DNA of 21,046 nt. Source: an uncultured Lachnospiraceae bacterium (GTDB taxonomy: Bacteria; Bacillota; Clostridia; Lachnospirales; Lachnospiraceae). The stretch lies in NCBI GenBank assembly GCA_946549155.1, contig CAMNQN010000029.1, positions 1 through 21,046 on the forward strand. Reading direction: 5' to 3'. Position numbers and translations under genes: made by a program. Positions within the stretch are counted from its first letter, which is position 1; every line of letters starts with the position of its first letter. The notes beneath the pieces are model-generated. The model was not told the origin of the DNA. It saw nothing but the letters and a program-made list of their open reading frames with translations, and searched no databases. This document shows, in pieces, positions 14,525-21,046 of the stretch.

Positions 14525-16105
14525 TTATGGCAGCACAGGTTCGTCAATCAGCGCCTCCTGCCGCCTGATCTTCTGGGTGGTGCTTCTCAGGAATGGATGC
14601 TTTCTCACCACCAGCCCGGTAATCCGGCGATAGGTGGGCTCATTTTTGTTATACTGGTCCAGAAACTCCTGCAGCTTTGCGCGGATTTCCTCCTCCGTCA
14701 GTGCCTCCCGGGCTGCCACCTCCTGATCCGGATAGATTCTTGCCGTCAGCCCATTTGCCTCTCCGGTGACAATCACCTCTCCCACCAGTGCACCCAGCGC
14801 CAGCTTATTTTCGATCTCCTCCGGAGAGATATTTTCCCCGTTGGACAGAATAATCAGATTCTTTATCCGGCCATTTATATACAGAAAGCCTTCTTCATCC
14901 AGATACCCCTTATCCCCCGTATGGAGCCATCCGTCCCTCAGCGTTTCCGCCGTCTCCTCCGGCATTTTATAGTATCCCTTCATCACGCTGCTTCCCTTTA
15001 CCAGTATCTCCCCCTCCTCAAAGGCGAGGCAGACGTTGGCCAGCGGCTTCCCGATGGAACCGTCCTTATGATCCTCTGGCATATTGCAGCTTATTACCGG
15101 CGAGCACTCCGACATGCCGTACCCCTCCAGCACCTCCACTCCGTACCCGGCCAGCAAAACAATATAGCAGGGATCCAGATGAGCTCCCCCGGTGAAGATA
15201 ATTTTCAGATTACCGCCAAACACATTTGCCGCCAAAGCCTTCTTCGGAATGGCCGGGTCCGCAGCCGCCAGCCGTTTGCAGAGGGTTTCAATCATCATGG
15301 GAACCATCAGCATCACATCCGGCTGAAATATTCCCATATTTCTTACCATATGCAGCAGGGAATCGTTGACGCACACTGTGGCCCCCAGGGAAAATCCCTT
15401 GAGCCAGTCCATCACAAGGCAGAAGGCGTGATGGATGGGAAGAACGCTGAGCAGCACACTGCCCGGCTTTGCGCGGTAATTCACAGCCAGCACATTTTCC
15501 GCCAGGTTCCTCTGCGTCAGCATAACACCCTTGCTTTTTCCCGTGGTGCCGGAGGTAAAAATAATGGTAGCCACAGCCTCCGGTTCGGGACATAGGGCAT
15601 CCTCTCCACTGTTTTCGCCAGCTTCCATCAGCCTGTCTTGTGAATCCATCCTTTCTGATGCTTTTCGCCAATCCCAAGCCCCTTCTCCATCAGAAGCTGC
15701 CGTCGGCTCCCCAAGCATCCAGACCTTCTGCAGCTTCGGACATCCTGCCAGAAGCATTTCCAGCAGCGCTGAATGCCTGGGGCTCAAAAACAATCCCTCC
15801 GAATCGGACCGATTCAGCAGATCCACCAGCTCCTTTGCCGGAAGCGCAGCGTCCAGCGGTACCGCCACAGCTCCTCCCGTGATGATTCCCAGATAGCTCT
15901 CGATCCATTCCACGCAGCTGGTACCGATCAGCGCGATATGTTTTCCCGCAAAGCCTTCCGCCAGCAGTCCCTTCCTCACCTTTGTTACCCGCTCCCACAG
16001 CTCCCGGTAGCTTCTCTCCTGAATCTCCTTCTTTTTCAGCCACTTTACAGCCTGAAGCTTGGAGAATTTCTCCATGCTTTCTTCCAATATATCCCGAATT
16101 ACCAT
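14525..16105 (-). CDS. Acyl-CoA/acyl-ACP ligase of the AMP-forming (ANL) superfamily
   Basis: This 526-residue enzyme should activate a carboxylic acid with ATP to an acyl-adenylate and load it on a thiol carrier. Visible core motifs: phosphate loop TSGTTGKSKG at 184-193, YGMSE at 329-333, HTGD with D398, the hinge region GRIKN at 412-416, and probable catalytic lysine K512 in TTQKIRR. No carrier domain is fused; the partner is presumably the free ACP encoded 36 bp upstream. A fatty or aryl acid is more likely than an amino acid from overall resemblance to long-chain acyl-CoA ligases, but specificity is not readable. GGAGGTG lies 7 nt before the ATG. It is the last gene of the three-gene cassette. 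Confidence 0.88.
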   Translation of the reverse strand: MVIRDILEESMEKFSKLQAVKWLKKKEIQERSYRELWERVTKVRKGLLAEGFAGKHIALIGTSCVEWIESYLGIITGGAVAVPLDAALPAKELVDLLNRSDSEGLFLSPRHSALLEMLLAGCPKLQKVWMLGEPTAASDGEGAWDWRKASERMDSQDRLMEAGENSGEDALCPEPEAVATIIFTSGTTGKSKGVMLTQRNLAENVLAVNYRAKPGSVLLSVLPIHHAFCLVMDWLKGFSLGATVCVNDSLLHMVRNMGIFQPDVMLMVPMMIETLCKRLAAADPAIPKKALAANVFGGNLKIIFTGGAHLDPCYIVLLAGYGVEVLEGYGMSECSPVISCNMPEDHKDGSIGKPLANVCLAFEEGEILVKGSSVMKGYYKMPEETAETLRDGWLHTGDKGYLDEEGFLYINGRIKNLIILSNGENISPEEIENKLALGALVGEVIVTGEANGLTARIYPDQEVAAREALTEEEIRAKLQEFLDQYNKNEPTYRRITGLVVRKHPFLRSTTQKIRRQEALIDEPVLP

Positions 16106-16141
16106 CTCTTAACACCTCCATGCCTGTCCGCTTCTCTCTGC

Positions 16142-16375
16142 CTATGCTTCCATCCGCTCCAGCAGCGCCAGTGCTTCCCCCAGGGTGAGCACCTGCAGCA
16201 CCTCCTCTTCCTCCAGCTCCACATCAAAGGTATCCTCCAGCTCTCCCAGAAAGGACATAAAATCCAGAGAACTGAAACCCAGATCTTCCCTGAAACGCGT
16301 ATTCTCCGTCATATCCTCCGGCAGAACCTTACAGTACTGCGCCACAATTTCCTTAAACTGTTCTTCTCTCGTCAT
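16142..16375 (-). CDS. Stand-alone acyl/peptidyl carrier protein
   Basis: This 77-residue acidic protein has the carrier-protein fold signature DLGFSSLDF at 31-39, with S36 the probable attachment site for 4'-phosphopantetheine. Helix 2 follows (LDFMSFLGELEDTFDVELEE). GGAGG is 7 nt from the ATG. Its position between a condensation-domain gene and an acyl-AMP ligase gene, rather than among fatty-acid synthesis genes, argues for a dedicated secondary pathway carrier. No phosphopantetheinyl transferase is encoded in this window, so activation must come from elsewhere. Confidence 0.92.
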   Translation of the reverse strand: MTREEQFKEIVAQYCKVLPEDMTENTRFREDLGFSSLDFMSFLGELEDTFDVELEEEEVLQVLTLGEALALLERMEA

Positions 16376-16442
16376 CCTGATTCCTCCCTAGCTGTTTCGC
16401 CAGCTTCCTTGTCTGCTTTCCATTCCCATCCTTTTTCCCGGC

Positions 16443-17828
16443 TTACACCAACGCCATAATCTCCCCAATGCTCCTATCCGGTTCCGCGATTCCCTTAAAA
16501 AGGATCCGCATCATATAGTAATACAGCAGCTCCATATCATGTTCGCATAGATGCGCCGTCTGATAATGATAGGAGAAGTTCATGCCGCCCCTGGCTGTGT
16601 GGGATACCGTCAGGTACATTTTTTTCGTGGCTGCTCCGTTGGCAAACCATTTCGCGTGCTGTGCAATCCCCTGCAGATGAGGGTTATTTACCTGCACCGG
16701 CATAGGCTGATATGTGAGATAACAGCTCTCATAAGTGGTGTGCTCCGGCGTATGGTAGCGCCGTCTCATCTCCTCCCAAATCAGCTCCGGGTCATAATTG
16801 CTGTGCATATAAATGCGGTTCTGCACATTCTGAATCTCATAAGCCGCCGCCAAAAACTCCGTCTCCGGGGCAATCACGGTCCGACAGGGAAACATGATCG
16901 TCCGGCTGCCGCCGGAGGTCCACTCCTGGTGGGTGGAACGCCGGGAAATGAAATTCTCAATGGTGATATCCTCCTGCCCCTTATTCACCTTGGACAGATA
17001 GGTCCGAAGACCCAGCAGCAGCAGATTCGTCATGGAGAGCTGATGATTCATGCAGAAATCCATGAGATTTTTCGTGGGCTCCGGTTCCAGTTCATAATCC
17101 TTCACCGCTACAAACAAATTTTCCAGTTCGATGTCCGCCGCCCGCAGCGACGCTTTTCCATGCCGCTTTCTGGCCTCTTCCAGAACGGAGGGTCCCTGAA
17201 TATCGGAATACAGCGGTTCTCCCAGCTCCTCCAGCTGCGCATCCCAGAACTTTTTATCCCTGGCAAAACGCTTCCCGCTGCCGGCCCGCTTCAGGTCCTT
17301 CTCCAGCACCGTCTCATAGTCCGCCAGGTCCTCCGGGTATGGGGACTGAAAACGGTAATGAGCATACAGCTGCATCAGATCGTTGATCATCACCACCAGA
17401 CCGCAGGAATCAATGAGCCGGTGATCCATGTGAATGAAAAAGCCATGATATCCCTCCGGCAGCTTCACCATCGTCACATCGCACAGCGGAATATCATCCC
17501 CATCAAAGGTTTCATAGGCCCACTGCTGCATCAGGCCGTCCGCTTCCGCCATACTCATAGCGGATAAATCCTTCAGAGGGATATCCCGGGAATCGCTTTC
17601 CGCAATATACTGCCGGATCTCCCCCTTCTCATCCGGTCTGGTGAAGCGTACCCGCAGGCAGCCGTACCGTTCAAACTCTAACTGGATACATTTCTTTAAA
17701 AGGCCGAAATCCAGGGGAGCCTTCAGCGACGCCACCACGCTGACCCCGGACACCTGCTGCGTTTTATATCTGCGGATCCAGTTGTAATGCAGCTTCTGGG
17801 CCGCCGTTAATGGATAATATTTCTTCAT
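16443..17828 (-). CDS. Stand-alone condensation-domain protein (NRPS C-domain/acyltransferase-like)
   Basis: This 461-residue protein has the length of a single NRPS condensation domain. It opens with YYPLTAAQKLHYNW (4-17), like the first motif of C domains, and contains the catalytic-type HxxxD at H136-D140 in HMDHRLIDSCG. The canonical HHxxxDG is altered: the first His is D135 and the Gly is S141. It may join an ACP-bound acyl group to an amine or alcohol; the acceptor is unknown. I start it at 17828 because AGGAGG lies about 6 nt upstream; a 64-residue in-frame extension lacks homology-like features. It is the first gene of the cassette, 67 bp ahead of the ACP. The stretch 17829-17954 upstream contains a CAAACAGTTTG palindrome (17903-17913). 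Confidence 0.85.
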   Translation of the reverse strand: MKKYYPLTAAQKLHYNWIRRYKTQQVSGVSVVASLKAPLDFGLLKKCIQLEFERYGCLRVRFTRPDEKGEIRQYIAESDSRDIPLKDLSAMSMAEADGLMQQWAYETFDGDDIPLCDVTMVKLPEGYHGFFIHMDHRLIDSCGLVVMINDLMQLYAHYRFQSPYPEDLADYETVLEKDLKRAGSGKRFARDKKFWDAQLEELGEPLYSDIQGPSVLEEARKRHGKASLRAADIELENLFVAVKDYELEPEPTKNLMDFCMNHQLSMTNLLLLGLRTYLSKVNKGQEDITIENFISRRSTHQEWTSGGSRTIMFPCRTVIAPETEFLAAAYEIQNVQNRIYMHSNYDPELIWEEMRRRYHTPEHTTYESCYLTYQPMPVQVNNPHLQGIAQHAKWFANGAATKKMYLTVSHTARGGMNFSYHYQTAHLCEHDMELLYYYMMRILFKGIAEPDRSIGEIMALV

Positions 17829-17954
17829 AAGCAACCTCCTGTTCCATTCTTCCGAGACCTTAACACATTTCCCGGGCCATTTCCATCCCCCGGGCCACTT
17901 AACAAACAGTTTGCCCAAAATTGACCGGCAGCTTACAGATTCTCCCAACAGGCC

Positions 17955-17984
17955 AAAAGGGCCGCCGCAAAATGCGGCGACCCC
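17955..17984 (-). terminator. Intrinsic terminator after the alpha/beta hydrolase gene
   Basis: Bases 17959-17969 pair with 17973-17983 (11 bp, one mismatch, 3 nt loop). On the minus strand the hairpin is followed by TTTT. It begins right after the hydrolase stop codon and separates that gene from the condensation-protein cassette downstream. Confidence 0.7.
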
Positions 17985-17985
17985 T

Positions 17986-18969
17986 TCAACCTTCTGTTTC
18001 GTTTCTGTCATATTTCTCAAAAAACTCCATCAGCTTCCCCCGATACCGCTCCGGCTCCTCATAGGCGCTGCAAAGATGCCTGGCTTCCGGAACCAGCACC
18101 AGTTCCTTTGGTGCCTGGCACAGGCTGTAGCCATACTTTGAATTTTCCGGCGATACATAGGTATCCTTTCCGCCATGAAAAAACAGTACCGGCTTCTGAT
18201 TGACCTTCATGGCCCCTGCAATGTCCGCCTCCCCCATGGAAAATCCTGCAAACAGCTGGCAAAACAGATTCACCCGGACCAGCAGAAGCCCAATCCAGTG
18301 CAGATGAAACCAGTCCGCCGCCATATCCCGCAGCTGTCTCTTCATGGAGGAAAAACCACAGTCCGCGATCAGCCCCCTGACCTCCCGGGGCAGCCGGTGT
18401 CCCGATGCCATCAGCACCGCTGCAGCTCCCATGGACTCACCGTAGAGATAGATGGGAAGCTTTTCGGGATTGCGCTCCTCAAGATAGCAGGACCAGTCCG
18501 CCACATCGTACTGCTCTCTGGCCCCGAAGGTAATAAACTCCCCCTCGCTCTCTCCGCAGCAACGCTGATCCAGAAACAGCAGATGACAGCCGTTTTCATG
18601 AAGGAACCGGGCAATCCCGGCGAAATCCCCGAAGCTGCTGCCCTTATAGCCGTGGCTTAACAGCACGATCCGTTTTGCCCCCTTTGCCGGCAGGTAACCG
18701 GCGTGCAGCATCAGCCCGTCCCGGCTTCTCATATAACAGTCCTGCATATTCTGCGCCCGGCACCAGGCCTTGCCCTCCTGGTATTCCCGCTCAAATTTGT
18801 AACTGGGATGATTCATCTTAATGTGGGTCAGCTGAAACCACCGCTTCCGGTCCGGCCTCTTCCTATAATGAACCATCAGTTCAAAGAAACGCCATCCAAC
18901 CCCCATAAAAATCCCCGCTGCTGCGGCTGCCGTCCCCGCTATTTTCATCACCCTGTTTCTTCCGCTCAT
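17986..18969 (-). CDS. Membrane-anchored alpha/beta hydrolase
   Basis: This 327-residue protein has an N-terminal hydrophobic segment (about 8-25, MKIAGTAAAAAGIFMGVGW) and then an alpha/beta-hydrolase domain. SHGYKGSSFGDF gives the oxyanion region, GESMG at 177-181 holds nucleophile S179, and the likely acid and base are D269 (GGKDT) and H298 (EARHL). It resembles the Bem46/YqkD-like hydrolases of Bacillota; substrate unknown. I prefer the ATG at 18969 because AGGAG ends 8 nt upstream; a GTG at 18978 overlaps that site. It precedes the condensation-ACP-ligase cassette on the same strand, but a terminator lies between them. A role as esterase or thioesterase for the cassette is possible but unproven. 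Confidence 0.87.
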   Translation of the reverse strand: MSGRNRVMKIAGTAAAAAGIFMGVGWRFFELMVHYRKRPDRKRWFQLTHIKMNHPSYKFEREYQEGKAWCRAQNMQDCYMRSRDGLMLHAGYLPAKGAKRIVLLSHGYKGSSFGDFAGIARFLHENGCHLLFLDQRCCGESEGEFITFGAREQYDVADWSCYLEERNPEKLPIYLYGESMGAAAVLMASGHRLPREVRGLIADCGFSSMKRQLRDMAADWFHLHWIGLLLVRVNLFCQLFAGFSMGEADIAGAMKVNQKPVLFFHGGKDTYVSPENSKYGYSLCQAPKELVLVPEARHLCSAYEEPERYRGKLMEFFEKYDRNETEG

Positions 18970-19103
18970 ACTCCACACTCCTGATACCGATCTTTGATCT
19001 TTGCAAATTCATCTCCTTATTCTACCCAAATCCAGCGAAAGAATCAATCCCTGCGTCCGGTGGCGGAAGGCATCGAAAGGCTGATTAAAGCGTTAGAACA
19101 CCG

Positions 19104-19146
19104 AAAAAAGCCGCCGCCCGGATCTCCCCGCAGCGGCAGCTTTTTT
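19104..19146. terminator. Bidirectional-type intrinsic terminator after pgi
   Basis: AAAAAAGCCGCCGC (19104-19117) and GCGGCAGCTTTTTT (19133-19146) form an inverted repeat with one mismatch in the GC part, A6 on one side and T6 on the other. On the minus strand it ends the pgi transcript, 18 bp after the stop codon. Confidence 0.8.
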
Positions 19147-19164
19147 ATCTTTTCGCTCTCTTAC

Positions 19165-20745
19165 TTAAATATGAAACAGATCACTGTAGGCTTTCAGCGC
19201 TCCTTCGGTCTCATGGGCCAGCACACGTTTTGCCAGCACCTTGCCAAGCTGTACCCCCTCCTGGTCAAAGCTGTTGATATTCCACACAAATCCCTGGAAC
19301 ATCACCTTATTTTCAAAGTGCGCCAGAAGCGCTCCCAGAGATGCCGGCGTCAGCTGATCGCCGATGATAATGCTGGAGGGACGGCCCCCCGCAAAGTTTT
19401 TATTGCGGTTGTCATCCGATTTTCCGCAGGCGAAGGCCACGATCTGAGCCGCCACATTGGCACACAGCTTCTTCTGGCTGGTGCTGCCCTGAATCACCAC
19501 ATCGGTGCCGATCTGGCTGTCCTGGAAGCCGATAAACTGCAGCGGTACGATATCCGTGCCCTGATGGAGCAGCTGATAGAAGGAATGCTGTCCGTTGGTG
19601 CCCGGCTCACCGAAAATGACCGGACCGGTGGAATACGATACCGGCTCACCGAACCGGTTCACCGACTTGCCGTTGGACTCCATATCCAGCTGCTGCAGAT
19701 GGGCCGGGAAACGGCTCAGAGCCTGGGAATAGGGAAGCACTGCGGTACACAAATACCCCAGCACATTGCGCTCATAAACGCCAATCAGCGCGTCCAGCAT
19801 GGCTGCATTGCTTAACACATCCTTATTTCTGGCCGCCTCATCCGCCCTGGCCGCACCGTCCAGGAACTGTGCGAACACCTCCGGGCCAAAAGCCAGGGAC
19901 AGCACCGCCCCGCCCACCGCGGAGGTGGAGGAATAACGTCCTCCAATATAATCATCCATAAAGAAGGCTGCCAGATAATCGTCACTCTTAGCCAGCGGGG
20001 AAGTCTCGCTGGTAACGGCCACCATGTGCCTGGAGGCATCCAGGCCCGCATTCTTCAGCGCATCCTTCACAAAGGATTCATTTGTCAGCGTCTCCAGCGT
20101 AGTACCGGACTTGGACACCAGAACAAACAGGGAATGAGCCACATCGACGGAATTCAGAACCGCCGCCGCATCATCCGGGTCCACATTGCTGATAAATTTC
20201 GCTTCCATTTTCAGGGTATTATTCCTTTTCGCCCAGTTCTCCAGCGCCAGGTACATAGCCCGGGGCCCTAAATCGCTGCCGCCGATACCGATCTGCACCA
20301 CTGTGGTGAATTTTTCACCCGCCGCATTGGTAATCTGGCCTGCATGCACCTTATTGGCAAATTCCGCGATACGCTGCTGCTGCTCCACATAGAACGCCCG
20401 CTTGTCCACGCCGTCCGCCGTCACCGTATTCCCCAGCTGTCCGCGGGTCAGGTGATGAAGCACCAGACGCTTCTCACCGGTATTGATCACCTCTCCATTA
20501 TAAAGGAGCTCAAATTTCTCTGCCAGCCGCGCTTCCTCTGCCAGTTTCACCAGCTTATCCAGGATCTCGTCATCCACCTGCTTCGCCGCATAGTTGTAAA
20601 CCAGACCCTCCGCCATAGGAACGCTGTACTTTTCCACACGCGCCGCGCCGTTCTCGCCGGACATCACCTCCGCTAAGTTCACCGCTTTCGTCCTGGAAAG
20701 CGCCTCAAAGGAAGCCAGCGTATCCATATTATTCCAGATTGCCAT
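19165..20745 (-). CDS. pgi: Glucose-6-phosphate isomerase, large (E. coli/eukaryote-like) type
   Basis: This 526-residue cytoplasmic glycolytic enzyme interconverts glucose 6-phosphate and fructose 6-phosphate. Signature 1 is DYIGGRYSSTSAVG at 265-278. The catalytic glutamate region is MESNGK with E356, the ring-opening His region is TNGQHSFYQ with H387, and the C-terminal signature is FDQEGVQLGK at 493-502 with K502. That signature has Gln where the pattern usually has Glu after GV. SKSGTT at 211-216 binds the phosphate. The length fits the larger PGI group rather than the roughly 450-residue form common in Bacillota. I start it at 20745, since GGAGG is 8 nt upstream; an ATG at 20760 overlaps that ribosome site. 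It is monocistronic. Confidence 0.95.
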   Translation of the reverse strand: MAIWNNMDTLASFEALSRTKAVNLAEVMSGENGAARVEKYSVPMAEGLVYNYAAKQVDDEILDKLVKLAEEARLAEKFELLYNGEVINTGEKRLVLHHLTRGQLGNTVTADGVDKRAFYVEQQQRIAEFANKVHAGQITNAAGEKFTTVVQIGIGGSDLGPRAMYLALENWAKRNNTLKMEAKFISNVDPDDAAAVLNSVDVAHSLFVLVSKSGTTLETLTNESFVKDALKNAGLDASRHMVAVTSETSPLAKSDDYLAAFFMDDYIGGRYSSTSAVGGAVLSLAFGPEVFAQFLDGAARADEAARNKDVLSNAAMLDALIGVYERNVLGYLCTAVLPYSQALSRFPAHLQQLDMESNGKSVNRFGEPVSYSTGPVIFGEPGTNGQHSFYQLLHQGTDIVPLQFIGFQDSQIGTDVVIQGSTSQKKLCANVAAQIVAFACGKSDDNRNKNFAGGRPSSIIIGDQLTPASLGALLAHFENKVMFQGFVWNINSFDQEGVQLGKVLAKRVLAHETEGALKAYSDLFHI

Positions 20746-20805
20746 AATAGAATCCTCCATATCTATCCATATTTCATAACGTCAAAAATAACATCAGATA
20801 GAGTA

Positions 20806-20834
20806 ATTATACTATCAATCACCGCATTATTCAA
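20806..20834 (-). promoter_or_regulatory. Promoter of pgi
   Basis: Minus strand: -35 TTGAAT (20829-20834), 17 bp spacer, perfect -10 TATAAT (20806-20811). The predicted start site is about 55 nt before the ATG at 20745. No C/G box is present, so pgi is outside the local regulon. Confidence 0.7.
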
Positions 20835-20857
20835 GATTATGCTTCTGGCCAATTTTA

Positions 20858-20905
20858 TTTAGTTAACTACCAGGACACAGCAGGAAGAGGCGGGCGCGCA
20901 GGGCC
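20858..20905 (+). repeat. Dispersed intergenic repeat, copy R4
   Basis: Sequence TTAGTTAACTACCAGGACAC then AGCAGGAAGAGGCGGGCG and GCAGGGCC matches the minus strand of R2 (6453-6527) through the GCAGGAAGAGGCGGGCG part and the AGTTAACTACC of R1. It lies upstream of the pgi promoter and points away from it. Confidence 0.6.
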
Positions 20906-20975
20906 ACAAGCATCTGGAAAATAATTCGGAGGATGCCTAGAAAATCTTAGATGGAGGCGGACGAAAATTCCGGGA

Positions 20976-21039
20976 GAGCTGGCAGCCCTCAAGGCTGACA
21001 GCTCAGGGGTGCTGAGCTGGGAAATCATCAGGATTTCCC
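20976..21039. other. Cluster of hairpins at the window edge
   Basis: Three potential stems follow one another: 20976-20987 with 20993-21004 (one mismatch, 5 nt loop), 21001-21006 with 21012-21017 (perfect, 5 nt loop), and 21019-21026 with 21032-21039 (perfect 8 bp, 5 nt loop). The first two share bases and would compete. No coding region or known RNA family is recognised, and the element may continue past the window. Confidence 0.35.
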
Positions 21040-21046
21040 GGCGAAC

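Noticed and set aside
16551..17567. 338-codon open frame on the plus strand inside the condensation-protein gene
   Set aside because: It is the complement of a gene with a clear HxxxD motif and ribosome site; its own translation shows no domain.
17903..17913. CAAACAGTTTG palindrome as a TetR operator for the acyl cassette
   Set aside because: It is short and I did not find a second copy upstream of tetR or MATE, so there is no support beyond position.
1..21046. CRISPR array, tRNA or rRNA genes
   Set aside because: I saw no regularly spaced direct repeats, cloverleaf sequences with T-loop consensus or conserved rRNA segments.

Overview
The window looks like chromosomal DNA of a moderately GC-rich Bacillota organism, probably a Clostridia member of the Lachnospiraceae type. 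The reasons are strong AGGAGG-type ribosome sites, compact operons, and the character of the MATE, TetR, LysR and ABC proteins. This placement is by general resemblance only; no rRNA or tRNA is present. One caution is that neither substrate-binding protein carries a lipobox, which is unusual for a monoderm.

Layout. Positions 1-5210 hold a five-gene minus-strand operon for a Nik/Cnt/Dpp-type ABC importer, in the order permease, permease, binding protein, ATPase, ATPase. A LysR regulator (5277-6176) lies just upstream of it. Positions 6529-10296 (minus) hold a FecBCD/BtuFCD-type importer (binding protein, permease, ATPase) followed by a class I SAM-dependent methyltransferase. Divergently, 10768-12290 (plus) encodes two more methyltransferases of the same subfamily, and then a MATE exporter (12511-13836) with its own strong promoter and a leader containing an intrinsic terminator. 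A TetR regulator (13944-14522) runs into the end of a minus-strand cassette of acyl-AMP ligase, stand-alone acyl carrier protein and stand-alone condensation-domain protein (14525-17828). Separately terminated units follow: a membrane-anchored alpha/beta hydrolase (17986-18969) and a large-type glucose-6-phosphate isomerase (19165-20745).

The most notable signal is a shared promoter element of fixed geometry (TAW, 13 bp of C-tract/G-tract, TTG-type -35, 17 bp spacer, TA-type -10; exactly 45 bp). It occurs four times: before the Nik-type operon, before lysR, before the FecBCD-methyltransferase operon and before the divergent methyltransferase pair. It ties both importers, all three methyltransferases and the LysR gene into one apparent regulon. 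My working hypothesis is a small-molecule or metal-chelate system in which SAM-dependent enzymes make or modify a ligand, MATE may export it, and one or both importers take it or its metal complex back. The architecture resembles opine metallophore loci, but the enzymes are not recognisable homologues of those.

The second point of interest is the condensation protein / ACP / acyl-AMP ligase cassette, a minimal NRPS-like acyl-transfer pathway. Intergenic regions also carry a dispersed repeat family (at 1, 6453, 10629 and 20858).
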